From Renibacterium sp043789415 (GTDB taxonomy: Bacteria > Actinomycetota > Actinomycetes > Actinomycetales > Micrococcaceae): a stretch of DNA of 64,000 nt. Below, piece after piece: positions 53,252-62,188 of the stretch. The notes beneath the pieces are model-generated. The model worked only from the letters and a program-made list of their open reading frames with translations, did no database searches and was not told the origin of the DNA. The stretch is taken from the NCBI RefSeq assembly GCF_043789415.1, contig NZ_JBDLLW010000001.1:1736001-1800000 (forward strand), in the 5' to 3' direction. Positions within the stretch are counted from its first letter, which is position 1; each line of letters starts with the position of its first letter. The translations under genes were made by a program, and so were the position numbers.

Positions 53252-54595
53252 GTGACTCCAAAAACGCCCCCTGGACTGAATCGGCCAGGGTTGAATCGAC
53301 AGATTCTGGTTCTAGCGCTCCCCGCTTTTGGTGCGCTGATCGCTGAGCCGCTTTTCCTGATCGCCGATTCAGCGATTGTCGGTCACCTGGGCGTTGATTC
53401 GCTGGCCGGTGTAGGCCTGGCCTCAACCCTGCTGCAGACCGCTGTCGGGCTACTGGTTTTCTTGGCGTACTCCACCACTCCCGCAGTGGCCCGGCTGATC
53501 GGCGCCGGGCAGCATCGTGCGGCTATTGCGGTGGGCAGGGATGGACTGTGGCTGGCCGCCATCCTGGGCGCGGCACTCGCCGTGCTCGGAGCACTCTGCG
53601 CAGAGCCGATTCTGAGGATCATGGGCGCCGAAGGGGCGGTCTTGGAAGCTGCCAGCAGCTATTTACGTCTCTCGATGCCGGGAGTGCCCGCGATGCTCTT
53701 GGTGCTCGCCGCCAGCGGTGTACTGCGTGGACTTCAGGACACCAAAACTCCGCTCGTGGTGGCGGGGGCCGGTTTTGCGCTGAACGCCCTGCTCAACTGG
53801 CTGCTGGTCTATCCCGTGGGAATGGGAGTAGCGGGTTCGGCGATCGGCACCTCTGTAGCGCAATGGGCGATGGCCGCCGTCTACCTGGTGATCGTCTTGA
53901 AGGCGACTCATCGTGAGGAGCTATCCTTGCTGCCACGGTGGCGAGGTGTGCTCGCTCTCACTTCGACCGGCGGTTGGCTGCTCTTGCGCACGCTGAGCCT
54001 GCGAGTGGCGATTCTGGCCACGGTACTGCTCGCCACTGCTCAAGGGCCGGTCAATCTTGCGGCTCATCAAATCGCGATGACCATTTTCAGCTTTTTGGCC
54101 TTTGCCCTGGACGCCTTGGCGATTGCCGCCCAAGCGCTGATCGGCAAGGAGCTGGGCGCAGCCGATCTGCCGCTGGTGAAGGCGCTGACCCGGAAGATGA
54201 CGCTCTGGGGATTGAGTTTCGGAGTGCTCACCGGCGTGCTGGTGCTGTTTACATCGCCCTGGATAGGGTGGATCTTCAGCAGCGATCAGGCTGTTCACCA
54301 AGCTTTGAGCGCTGCTTTGCTGGTCTTGGCGCTCGGCCAGCCGGTGGCAGGGGTGGTCTTTGTGCTGGACGGGGTGCTGATCGGAGCGGGCGATGCGCGG
54401 TATCTGGCGCTCGCTGGTCTGCTCGCCTTGATCTGCTATCTGCCTCTGCTGTGGGCGGTCAGTCTCTCGAACCTTTCGGGTCCTCCGGCCCTGGCGTGGC
54501 TGTGGGCCGCTTTTGCCGGAGGTTATCTCTTAGCTCGCGCCCTGACCTTGCTGTTCCGGGCTCGTACGGATGCTTGGCAGCGGACCGGACTGTGA
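53252..54595 (+). CDS. MATE-family efflux transporter (DinF-like)
   Basis: A 447-residue transporter with about 12 membrane segments, of the MatE family: ALPAFGALIAEPLFLIADSA in helix 1, then VGHLGVDSLAGVGLASTLL, the typical start of DinF-like proteins; second half LNLAAHQIAMTIFSFLAFAL repeats the pattern. GTG 53252 is chosen; the frame extends nine codons upstream to 53225. Likely exports cationic or oxidised compounds coupled to H+ or Na+. Single gene; the next gene is 126 bp away. Confidence 0.85.
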   Translation: MTPKTPPGLNRPGLNRQILVLALPAFGALIAEPLFLIADSAIVGHLGVDSLAGVGLASTLLQTAVGLLVFLAYSTTPAVARLIGAGQHRAAIAVGRDGLWLAAILGAALAVLGALCAEPILRIMGAEGAVLEAASSYLRLSMPGVPAMLLVLAASGVLRGLQDTKTPLVVAGAGFALNALLNWLLVYPVGMGVAGSAIGTSVAQWAMAAVYLVIVLKATHREELSLLPRWRGVLALTSTGGWLLLRTLSLRVAILATVLLATAQGPVNLAAHQIAMTIFSFLAFALDALAIAAQALIGKELGAADLPLVKALTRKMTLWGLSFGVLTGVLVLFTSPWIGWIFSSDQAVHQALSAALLVLALGQPVAGVVFVLDGVLIGAGDARYLALAGLLALICYLPLLWAVSLSNLSGPPALAWLWAAFAGGYLLARALTLLFRARTDAWQRTGL

Positions 54596-54721
54596 GCAGC
54601 CGAAGATGAGTGCTTTTGATCGGGTTCTGAGCGATTGGCTTCTGCGGCACGGTAGGTCGCACGCGAGCGAATAGACTTGGAAGCCACGAGATGATTTCAG
54701 TCGCGAACCAGTGGAGGTCCA

Positions 54722-55321
54722 GTGAGCAGCCCGCAGATCGCAAGGCCGACGGCGGAGCCAGATTTGTGGAAGCCGGTACTCCTGCGTGCTGTGCTTGCCT
54801 TGGTCTTCGGATTGATCACCGTATTCTGGCCGGATATCACACCACTCTTCCGGGCCATTGTCACCGGTCTCTACTTCTTAGCCTCTGGGCTGGCCATCAT
54901 CTCGCTGGGATTAGCGGTTCGCCAGGGGCTTCCTGGCTCGGTGCCCTGGCTGTGGGCTGAGGTCGGAGTCTTCCTACTGGGTGGAATCCTGGTCATGGTC
55001 TTCCAGGGGTCGTTATCCTTCACTGTGCTGGCAGCTTGCAGCCTATTGCTGACCGGAGTGATCGAACTTTTTCTGGGCTTCCGTTATCGATTGCGTACCG
55101 TCCTGGGCAGAGATTGGCTGATCACCGGAACGGTGGCTGTACTGGCAGCGATTCTGCTGGCCTTGCTGGCGACTACTTCCGCGCGGGCACCGATCGGGGT
55201 GGTCGGTGGTTCCGCCGTCATGATCGGGGTGGTCGCCGTACTCGCCGCGCTGAGTTATCGTCATGAGGGAAGCCGCCCGGCTGGCTCGGGTGAAATTCCG
55301 CCTCTACGGGGCGTAGAATAG
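54722..55321 (+). CDS. HdeD-like (DUF308) membrane protein
   Basis: A 199-residue protein with six transmembrane helices after a short hydrophilic N-terminus (LLRAVLALVFGLITVFWPDI, then ALFRAIVTGLYFLASGLAII type repeats). The pattern FGLITVFWPDITPLFRAIVTG is characteristic of the HdeD/DUF308 family, linked to acid stress in enterobacteria, with unknown role here. GTG start with GGAGG upstream. Followed after 48 bp by a two-helix membrane protein. Confidence 0.8.
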   Translation: MSSPQIARPTAEPDLWKPVLLRAVLALVFGLITVFWPDITPLFRAIVTGLYFLASGLAIISLGLAVRQGLPGSVPWLWAEVGVFLLGGILVMVFQGSLSFTVLAACSLLLTGVIELFLGFRYRLRTVLGRDWLITGTVAVLAAILLALLATTSARAPIGVVGGSAVMIGVVAVLAALSYRHEGSRPAGSGEIPPLRGVE

Positions 55322-55369
55322 TTCGGGCAGTCAGAGCAGAATCCAGCATCAGGCAAAGAAGGTGTAGCA

Positions 55370-55792
55370 GTGGCCGAGCAGAACAGCAGCGGTGAGCAAC
55401 CGGCTGGCTCGGTCGACGGCGCCAGCCAGCAGAAAGCGAATGGCAAGATCAGAGGCATTAAAGGGCCGCTGATCTTCTCTACGGTCCTTGCGCTCATTGC
55501 AGGTATCGTCACGATCTTTTTCGCGACCGGCGGCACCGGCGGTCGGGTGAGCACGGGCTCCGCCCGCATCATTCGCTTCGATCTGGGTGGTATCGCCTTC
55601 GGGGTGACCTTCGTGGTCTGCCTGGTGGTTTGCGCGATGCTCCTCATGAGTCATAAAGAGAATCCCGAGGAGCTCAGTCAGGGTTCTGGTGTGAACCTGC
55701 GGTCGGCGGATCGACTCAAGAAACTCAATGAACCGCCGCAGGCGGGGCCGGAATCGGCTCCAGGAACTCCGGAGCCTCCCAGCTCTCACTGA
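55370..55792 (+). CDS. Two-helix membrane protein
   Basis: A 140-residue protein with hydrophilic N-terminus (about 1-27), transmembrane helices at about 29-55 (LIFSTVLALIAGIVTIFFAT) and about 72-95 (GVTFVVCLVVCAMLLMS), and a Pro/Gly/Ser-rich C-terminal tail. No family recognised. GTG start with AAGAAGG upstream. Ends 8 bp from the convergent kinase gene. Conserved actinobacterial hypothetical proteins of this shape are common. Confidence 0.75.
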   Translation: MAEQNSSGEQPAGSVDGASQQKANGKIRGIKGPLIFSTVLALIAGIVTIFFATGGTGGRVSTGSARIIRFDLGGIAFGVTFVVCLVVCAMLLMSHKENPEELSQGSGVNLRSADRLKKLNEPPQAGPESAPGTPEPPSSH

Positions 55793-55800
55793 CTCTCTGG

Positions 55801-56793
55801 TCAGCGCCCTCGTAACATCGACAGACTCTGCTTGATGGTTTCGAAGATCTGCTGATCCACTTGGACGCCGCCATGGCGCAGAGCAAGTGAGGCAGCGCCC
55901 GCCAAGCCGTCCGGAACCTTGAACACCTCGCGGCCGCTCAGGCCGGTTGCCAGTTCCTCCACGATCACCGAGTCGACCGATAGAATGCTGCCTCCCAGCA
56001 CCACCGGGCCATCGACCTCGGGTAACTGAGCTGCGGAGAGCGAATGAGCCAGCGCGGTTCCTGCGCTTCGCAGGATGCCCAGTGCCACGGCGTCCTGAGC
56101 CGCAGCGGCTTCAAAAGCGATGGTGGCGAAGGAAGCGAGTTCAATAGGGCGTAGGTGATACACCGTTCGAATCAGTTCTTGAAGTTGCACCGGGCGACCC
56201 TCAAAGGTAGCCGAACTGGCTAAGAGGCCCAATCGGGCGGCGAGTAGCGGAGTCATGCCGGTGCTCAGGGCCCGGCCGTCGAGATCCGCAGCGACAGCCC
56301 GCGCAACGTGGTAGCCGATCCAGTAGCCGGAGCCTCCGTCGCCGAGCAGCCAGCCGGTCCCATCGACGACCCGATCCAGAGAGAAATTCTTCACCCGCGC
56401 ACAGACTGCGCCCGTGCCAGCTACCAATGCATAGCCATCAGAGTGATAAGTTCCGGCGCAATACGTTGCCAAAAGATCAGAATCAATCACAATCTTGCCA
56501 GTGAGGCCCAGCTTGCTAAAACGTGAAGTCAAGCGATCCAGAGGCAGCTGGGTTGACCCGCCCGCGATCGCGAGCGTCACGGAATGGAAATTTTCTGGAA
56601 GCTTCTCGGAGTCGTGAATGGCCTGCTGGATGGCGTCCTGGAGTGAATTCACTGCCAGCTCAAAGCCCGAGGATACGGGGTTTCCCGGGCCTGACCTGCC
56701 TAAACTCCGACACTTTCCGGAGGAGTCGAGGACTACAGCACGAGTGGAAGTGCCCCCGGCATCCACGGCGAGAAAGGCGTCATGACTGTGCAT
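55801..56793 (-). CDS. BadF/BadG-type ATPase, probable N-acetylglucosamine kinase
   Basis: A 330-residue kinase of the BadF/BcrA/N-acetylglucosamine-kinase family: phosphate-1 loop FLAVDAGGTSTRAVVLDSSG, LVAGTGAVCARVKN, TGWLLGDGGSGYWIGYHVAR and VVLGGSILS, as in NAGK proteins. ATG 56793 is chosen; GTG 56826 would add 11 residues with no support. It probably phosphorylates GlcNAc (or a similar amino sugar) taken up by the divergent transporter operon, since the two are head-to-head with the RpiR-type regulator. Alternative sugar specificity cannot be excluded. Confidence 0.85.
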   Translation of the reverse strand: MHSHDAFLAVDAGGTSTRAVVLDSSGKCRSLGRSGPGNPVSSGFELAVNSLQDAIQQAIHDSEKLPENFHSVTLAIAGGSTQLPLDRLTSRFSKLGLTGKIVIDSDLLATYCAGTYHSDGYALVAGTGAVCARVKNFSLDRVVDGTGWLLGDGGSGYWIGYHVARAVAADLDGRALSTGMTPLLAARLGLLASSATFEGRPVQLQELIRTVYHLRPIELASFATIAFEAAAAQDAVALGILRSAGTALAHSLSAAQLPEVDGPVVLGGSILSVDSVIVEELATGLSGREVFKVPDGLAGAASLALRHGGVQVDQQIFETIKQSLSMLRGR

Positions 56794-56886
56794 TGTTATC
56801 GATCCGTGTTGGTTGTGACTTGACACACACTAGCTTATGAGAATAGTTTTCCAACATCACTCATTTTCAAGAAATGGATTTTCATT

Positions 56887-57888
56887 GTGACAGCTCCGGG
56901 GTCAGCGGCGTTACCGTACGCGGTTGACTCAGCTGTGGGAGTGGTCAATCGTATCAAGGCCAAGTTACCTGAGATGAGTGGGGCGATGTCGCAAATCGCC
57001 CGTTATTTAATCGAGAAGCCGCAGGCACCCTTGGAATTGTCGATCAAGGATCTGGCGAAGGAGACCGGTACCTCGGCCGCGACGATCACCCGTTTCTGCC
57101 GATTGATCGGCTATACCGGCTACGCCCCGTTCCGGGTGGGTGTAGCGGCTGCAGTGGGGCGCTCCGATGCCAGGGAATCCTGGAAGACCGATATCGGTAG
57201 GGCTTTCGGTCCGGATGATTCGCCACGCGATGTGCTGAGCACCCTGGTGAACGCGCACACCCGGTCTCTCCAAGAGACAGCGGCGGTGCTCGATTTGCGG
57301 CTCATTAAGAACCTGGCTCGGCAGATCGCACTGTGCTCGCACCTCGATATCTACGGCATCGGTGGCAGCGCCGTGATGGCGGAAGAATTGCAGAGCCGTC
57401 TGTACCGAATCGGCATCCCGGCGCATAACTGGTCGGAAGTCCATGCCGGTCTGGTCAGCGCCTCCCGGCAGAACACCAGGTGCGTGGCGATCGGCATCTC
57501 CAATACCGGCCGCACTGAAGAAACCATTGAAATGCTGCGTCAGGCGCAGATCGCGGGGGCCACCACGATTGCGCTCACTAATAACCCGCACTCTCCGCTC
57601 GCCGAGGTCGCTGATTTTCAGATCACCACCAACGCCCATGAGCAGTTCTTGCAGCCAGACGATCTTTCCGCCAAGCATGTGCAGCTTCTGGTGCTGGACC
57701 TGCTGTATCTCCTGGTGGCTCAGGAGAACTTCAACAGCGCTACCACCAATTTGGCGGCCTCGGCTCTCGCTGTGGCCCCGCATCGCAGGCCGGGCAAGGT
57801 CAGCAGTGCTGCAGAGCAGATGGAGCAATTGACACCCTATTCGGTCGAGCGAAAGAGACAGAACCTTGGTTCAAGCACAGCAGTCTGA
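56887..57888 (+). CDS. RpiR/MurR-family transcriptional regulator
   Basis: A 333-residue regulator with an N-terminal HTH_6 (IKAKLPEMSGAMSQIARYLI, then SIKDLAKETGTSAATITRFC, RLIGYTGYAPFRVGVAAAVG) and a C-terminal SIS sugar-phosphate-binding domain (LDIYGIGGSAVMAEELQSRL, CVAIGISNTGRTEETIEMLR, GATTIALTNNPHSPL). GTG start. RpiR regulators sense phosphosugars such as GlcNAc-6-P or MurNAc-6-P. It is divergent from the kinase and heads the SIS-NgcEFG operon. The spacer between the two genes (56794-56886) contains TTTCAAGAAA, a candidate half of an operator. Confidence 0.9.
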   Translation: MTAPGSAALPYAVDSAVGVVNRIKAKLPEMSGAMSQIARYLIEKPQAPLELSIKDLAKETGTSAATITRFCRLIGYTGYAPFRVGVAAAVGRSDARESWKTDIGRAFGPDDSPRDVLSTLVNAHTRSLQETAAVLDLRLIKNLARQIALCSHLDIYGIGGSAVMAEELQSRLYRIGIPAHNWSEVHAGLVSASRQNTRCVAIGISNTGRTEETIEMLRQAQIAGATTIALTNNPHSPLAEVADFQITTNAHEQFLQPDDLSAKHVQLLVLDLLYLLVAQENFNSATTNLAASALAVAPHRRPGKVSSAAEQMEQLTPYSVERKRQNLGSSTAV

Positions 57889-58660
57889 AACTCAGCGTTC
57901 GGCAGCTCGTGAGTTGTTCGGCCAGTTCCACCAGGAGGTCGCCGAGCGGCTCGATCGGCTCGCCGCGGGAGTTGCCGAGGGCGCTTTGGACGCGGCCATT
58001 GACCTGCTCGTCGAATCGGTGCAGAACGATGGCGTGATCCAGGTTTTCGGCACCGGTCATTCGGAAGCCTTCGCGATGGAGATCGCGGGCCGGGCGGGTG
58101 GCTTGATTCCGACCAATAAGATCGCGCTGCGGACTCTGGTGCTCCGTGGCGATCATCAGGTGGAGGAGCTGGTCGGCTCAGCTTTCGAGCGAGATCCCTC
58201 CGGAGTGACCGAGCTGCTCGAGCTGACCGAGATCCACCCACAAGACGTGTTCATCATCGCCTCCAACTCGGGGGTGAACGGCTCGATCGTTGAGCTGGCA
58301 TTGCAGGTCAAGGCACGCGGTCACCGGCTGATCGCGGTGACCAGCCTGCAGCACACCAATGCGGTGAGCACGAAACACCCCAGCGGAAAGCGTCTCAGTG
58401 AGCTGGCCGACGTCGTGATCGACAATCTGGCACCTTATGGCGATAGCACGCTGGAAACCGCGGACGGTACGGGTCTGGGGGCAGTATCCTCACTGACCGC
58501 GGCTTACATTGCACAGTTGCTCACCATTGGCACGGTGGCCCGGCTGGCTGAATCCGGGAAGCGCCCGCCGGTCTACATCTCGGCGAACACTCCCGGCGGA
58601 GACGATCACAACAACGCTCTGGAAGCACTTTATGGGCAAAGAATCAGGCGTGACGCATGA
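57866..58660 (+). CDS. SIS-domain protein (UPF0309-type sugar isomerase-like)
   Basis: A 264-residue soluble protein with a SIS domain: QVFGTGHSEAFAMEIAGRAG, ELLELTEIHPQDVFIIASNS, GVNGSIVELALQVKARGHRL. Such proteins (UPF0309 group) often accompany amino-sugar uptake genes; related SIS proteins are isomerases, etherases or regulators. The start is TTG 57866, inside the last 23 bases of the regulator gene, with AAAGAGA before it. Cotranscribed with NgcE. Activity (for example on a phospho-amino-sugar) is not established. Confidence 0.8.
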   Translation: MVQAQQSETQRSAARELFGQFHQEVAERLDRLAAGVAEGALDAAIDLLVESVQNDGVIQVFGTGHSEAFAMEIAGRAGGLIPTNKIALRTLVLRGDHQVEELVGSAFERDPSGVTELLELTEIHPQDVFIIASNSGVNGSIVELALQVKARGHRLIAVTSLQHTNAVSTKHPSGKRLSELADVVIDNLAPYGDSTLETADGTGLGAVSSLTAAYIAQLLTIGTVARLAESGKRPPVYISANTPGGDDHNNALEALYGQRIRRDA

Positions 58661-58706
58661 CGCAGTACGAGCCCGACTCAATCGCACCAACGATGAAAGG
58701 TAAGAA

Positions 58707-60116
58707 ATGACTATTCAACAGAAATCCTTTGAACGGCGCGGATTCCTGCGCGGTGCGCTCGCTGCCGCCGTGCTGGTCCCACTCGGCGGAACCCTGGCCT
58801 CTTGTGCGAGCGGGGGTGGCGACGCCGCCCCGCAGCAGAGTGGCACCGTCTCGGACAGCAACCCCTTCGGCGTCGCTGATAACTCAACGATCGACGTCGT
58901 GGTCTTCAAGGGCGGTTACGGCATTGACTATGCCGAATTCGCTGCCAATATCCTCAAGAAGAACCACCCCACGGTGACGAATAAGGTTTCTCCCTCCACC
59001 GATATCTCGGGCGAACTGCAGCCGCGCTTCGCCGGTGGTACTCCGCCGGATCTGTTCGACAACTCCGGGGCCAAGTCGATCGGCGTAGGCACTATTCTCG
59101 CCCAGCTCGAGGATCTGAGTTCCGTTCTTGACGCTAAGAACTTGGAAGGCACCCCGATCAAGGACACCTTGTTCGAAGGCGTAACCGCTCCGGGAACCTT
59201 CGATGGAAAGTTCGTTGCGCTCAACTACGCGCTGACGGTCTACGCGATCTGGTATTCCGCCTCGCTCTTCGAAGCCAATGGCTGGACGCCGCCTAAGACC
59301 TGGGACGAAGCACTCGATCTGGGTGCCAAGGCCGCAGCCAAGGGCAAGAAGCTCTTCGTTTGGGGCAAAGAAGCGGCTACCTACTATATGGAGCTCGCGG
59401 TTGCTTCCGCCATCAAGGAAGGCGGCGATGAGGTTCGGATAGCTTTGGAAAATCTGAAGGCTGACGCTTGGTCCCACCCCGCGATCCAGAGTGTGCTCGG
59501 TAAGATCGGTGAAGCTGTCAAGAAGGGTTACTTTGTGCCTGGCGGTTCCGGCACCCAGTTCACCGCTGCTCAAGCGCAATGGTCGAACAACGAGGACGCC
59601 CTGCTTTACCCCTCGGGTTCCTGGATTGAGAATGAGATGAAGGACCAGACCAAGTCTGGCTTCAAGATGACCGGTGTGCCGGTTCCCACCGTCTCTGCTT
59701 CTTCCAAGCTGCCTTACGAGGCTCTGCACAGCGCCGCTGGTGAGCCTTTCATGATTCCGAGCAAGGGCAATAACGTTGCCGGAGCGAAGGAATTCCTGCG
59801 CACCATGCTCTCCAAGGAAGCTGCGACGAACTTCTCGAAGACCAAGCTCGCCCCCACCATCGTCAAGGGCACGGTGCCTGCCGATGGCTTCGGCTCCACC
59901 GCCCTGGTCTCCCAGTCCAAGATGATCGAGGCCGCCGGCAGCAAGGTCTTCACCTTCAACTTCAATGATTTCTATGGCACCAACAAGGACTTCCTGACCC
60001 TCTGGAACTCGTTCCTGGATGGTAAGTCCGATGTTGCGACGCTCACCAGCGAATCACAGAAGATCTTCGACAAGATCCGCAACGACTCGTCGGTAACGAA
60101 GGTTGAAGTGAAGTGA
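58707..60116 (+). CDS. ngcE: NgcE-type amino-sugar-binding lipoprotein
   Basis: A 469-residue solute-binding protein (SBP_bac_1). It has a twin-arginine signal ERRGFLRGALAAAVLVPLGG and lipobox L30-A31-S32-C33, so a Tat-exported lipoprotein, like NgcE of Streptomyces. The mature sequence NPFGVADNSTIDVVVFKGGY, LQPRFAGGTPPDLFDNSGAK matches what I know of NgcE (N-acetylglucosamine and chitobiose binding). ATG with AAGGTAAG upstream. First transporter gene, 46 bp after the SIS gene. The two permease genes follow with overlaps. Confidence 0.85.
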   Translation: MTIQQKSFERRGFLRGALAAAVLVPLGGTLASCASGGGDAAPQQSGTVSDSNPFGVADNSTIDVVVFKGGYGIDYAEFAANILKKNHPTVTNKVSPSTDISGELQPRFAGGTPPDLFDNSGAKSIGVGTILAQLEDLSSVLDAKNLEGTPIKDTLFEGVTAPGTFDGKFVALNYALTVYAIWYSASLFEANGWTPPKTWDEALDLGAKAAAKGKKLFVWGKEAATYYMELAVASAIKEGGDEVRIALENLKADAWSHPAIQSVLGKIGEAVKKGYFVPGGSGTQFTAAQAQWSNNEDALLYPSGSWIENEMKDQTKSGFKMTGVPVPTVSASSKLPYEALHSAAGEPFMIPSKGNNVAGAKEFLRTMLSKEAATNFSKTKLAPTIVKGTVPADGFGSTALVSQSKMIEAAGSKVFTFNFNDFYGTNKDFLTLWNSFLDGKSDVATLTSESQKIFDKIRNDSSVTKVEVK

Positions 60117-61102
60117 CCTCAGTACCCCTCAAGCCGCGCTCGGACAGCGACTCAGCAGTCGCTGTCCAGCGTGGCCGTCGGAAGAAACTGACCTTTGATC
60201 GGGTCAGTTTCTTCCTCGTGTTCCTCGGCTTGCCCGTTCTGATCTATTTGATTTTCGTGGTCTCGCCTTTTGTTCAGGCGATTTATTACTCGCTGACCAG
60301 CTGGTCTGGCTTCAGCTCGGTCTTCAAGTTCATTGGTCTAGAGAATTACGTCAAGATCTTCCAGGACGACATCTTCGTCAAGGCTCTGGTTAACAACGTC
60401 ATCCTTGCGCTGATTGTGCCTATTGTGACTGTCGTGATCGCGTTGGTCTTCTCGACTATGGTCACTATCGGTGGCCCGAGCCGCGGCCAGATCCGTGGCT
60501 TGAAGGGTTCCAGTTTCTATCGGGTCGTCTCCTTCTTCCCGTACGTGATCCCGGCTATCGCCATCGGGCTGATCTGGGCTCAGGTCTATACCCCGAATGG
60601 CGGTTTGCTCAATGGCATCCTGGGGATCTTCGGAATCCCGGGTTGGAACTGGCTCGGTGAAGCGAGCACCGCGATGGGCGCCAGCATCTTTGTGATCGTC
60701 TGGGGCCTGGTCGGCTTCTACATGGTGCTTTTCATCGCCGCGATCAAAGGAGTGCCGGCTGAGATCTACGAGGCCGCCAGGATCGATGGTGCCGGAAGGT
60801 TCAGGATCGCCGTTTCGATCACCATCCCGCTGATCCGGGATAATGTTCAAACCTCATTCATCTATATGGGTATTCTTGCGCTGGATGCCTTTGTCTATAT
60901 GGCCGCTCTGAATCCAGGTGGCGGTCCGGACAACTCGACCTGGGTGATGGCTCAGCAGCTCTTCGAAGTGGCCTTCAAGAAGGGCAATTTCGGCTTGGCC
61001 TGTGCGATGGCCGTCATCGCCGCATTGCTCACCCTGTGCTTCGCTGGATTGGTGTTCCTGGTGAACCGGCTCACCGGCGGCAGTAAGGATACTTCGTATT
61101 AA
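60113..61102 (+). CDS. ngcF: Sugar ABC permease (NgcF type)
   Basis: A 329-residue MalF-type permease with six membrane segments (FFLVFLGLPVLIYLIFVVSP first), the coupling loop IYEAARIDGAGRFRIAVSIT and a typical TSWSGFSSVFKFIGLENYVK periplasmic entry. GTG 60113 overlaps the ngcE stop by four bases. Partner of NgcG. The operon has no ATPase gene, as in Streptomyces, where a shared MsiK-type ATPase energises the transporter. Confidence 0.85.
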   Translation: MTSVPLKPRSDSDSAVAVQRGRRKKLTFDRVSFFLVFLGLPVLIYLIFVVSPFVQAIYYSLTSWSGFSSVFKFIGLENYVKIFQDDIFVKALVNNVILALIVPIVTVVIALVFSTMVTIGGPSRGQIRGLKGSSFYRVVSFFPYVIPAIAIGLIWAQVYTPNGGLLNGILGIFGIPGWNWLGEASTAMGASIFVIVWGLVGFYMVLFIAAIKGVPAEIYEAARIDGAGRFRIAVSITIPLIRDNVQTSFIYMGILALDAFVYMAALNPGGGPDNSTWVMAQQLFEVAFKKGNFGLACAMAVIAALLTLCFAGLVFLVNRLTGGSKDTSY

Positions 61103-62001
61103 TGACTACTCAACTCACTTCTCAGACCGAGCGTCTTGATGCTCTTGCGCTGCGTAAACCCAAAACGAGCACTGGCGATAAGGTCGTTAGCGGAGTTTCT
61201 CACACCATTCTGGTGATTTGGTCGGTCATTGTGGTCCTGCCACTGCTGTGGACCGTGATGAGTTCGTTTAAGACGAGTTCGGAGATCTTCGCTTCGCCTT
61301 TTGCGCTTCCTCAGGTATGGCATTTCGATAACTATCTCCGAGCTTGGACCGATTCGGGGATCGGCGCTTCATTCCTCAACTCAGTGGTAGTTGTGGGCTG
61401 CTCGCTTGTCCTAGTCATGCTGCTGGGCTCGATGTGCGCTTATGTCCTAGCACGCTTCAAGTTCCGCGGCAGCAGGGCCATTTACCTGGCCATGCTGGCT
61501 GGCCTGACTTTCCCGATCTTCCTGGCCATTGTGCCGTTGTTCGGCATCTTGAAGAGCATGGGTTTATTAGGGACCCTTCCAGGATTGATTTTGGTCTTCG
61601 TCGCCTTCGCTCTGCCCTTCACGGTGTTCTTTCTCTTCGCTTTCTTCAAGTCCTTGCCCTTTGAGATCGCCGAAGCGGCAGCGATCGACGGGGCAGGGGA
61701 GTGGCGGACCTTCTTCCAGGTGATGTTGCCGATGGCTCGCCCGGGGTTGGCTTCGGTGGCGATTCTGAACTTCGTAGGTCTGTGGAATCAGTACTTGTTG
61801 GCGGTCGCGCTCAATGCCTCTAAGCCGGAGAATCGAGTACTCTCGCAGGCCCTGGGTGCCTTTGCCGGTCAAGCTGGCTACGCCGTGGACTTCGGCTCGC
61901 TCTTCGCCGCCGTCGTGATCACCGTGGTTCCCGTGCTGATCGTCTACGTGATCTTCCAGCGTCAGCTTCAGGGCTCAGTGAGCCAGGGCACGATGAAGTA
62001 G
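61102..62001 (+). CDS. ngcG: Sugar ABC permease (NgcG type)
   Basis: A 299-residue MalG-type permease with six membrane segments, the coupling loop FEIAEAAAIDGAGEWRTFFQ and VILPMARPGLASVAILNFVG region. ATG 61102 shares one base with the ngcF stop (TAATG). It ends the transporter operon; a strong hairpin follows 14 bases after the stop. Confidence 0.85.
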   Translation: MTTQLTSQTERLDALALRKPKTSTGDKVVSGVSHTILVIWSVIVVLPLLWTVMSSFKTSSEIFASPFALPQVWHFDNYLRAWTDSGIGASFLNSVVVVGCSLVLVMLLGSMCAYVLARFKFRGSRAIYLAMLAGLTFPIFLAIVPLFGILKSMGLLGTLPGLILVFVAFALPFTVFFLFAFFKSLPFEIAEAAAIDGAGEWRTFFQVMLPMARPGLASVAILNFVGLWNQYLLAVALNASKPENRVLSQALGAFAGQAGYAVDFGSLFAAVVITVVPVLIVYVIFQRQLQGSVSQGTMK

Positions 62002-62014
62002 TAACAAACTCTTG

Positions 62015-62070
62015 ACGACAGCGCCCCGGGGCATGGCTCTTCTCTGAGCTTTGAGCCGGGGCACTGTCGT
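62015..62070 (+). terminator. Terminator after ngcG
   Basis: ACGACAGCGCCCCGG (62015-62029) pairs with CCGGGGCACTGTCGT (62056-62070), 14 of 15 positions complementary, followed by GTCATTG. Inner sequence GGCTC/GAGCC extends the stem. Confidence 0.75.
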
Positions 62071-62091
62071 GTCATTGAACGAGAGGCCTCT

Positions 62092-62119
62092 CCCCACTGA
62101 ACAAGGGGTTTCAGTGGGA
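62092..62119 (-). terminator. Inverted repeat, probable terminator of the CGNR gene
   Basis: CCCACTGAA (62093-62101) and TTCAGTGGG (62110-62118) with an 8-nt loop lie between the two convergent transcripts ngcG and the CGNR regulator. It would serve as terminator for the minus-strand gene. Confidence 0.45.
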
Positions 62120-62188
62120 TAAGTTGTCCCTCCCCAGCGAAACTGACTTCCAGCGGGCTCCGATGCCCCTCTCGACGAGTGCAGCTGA

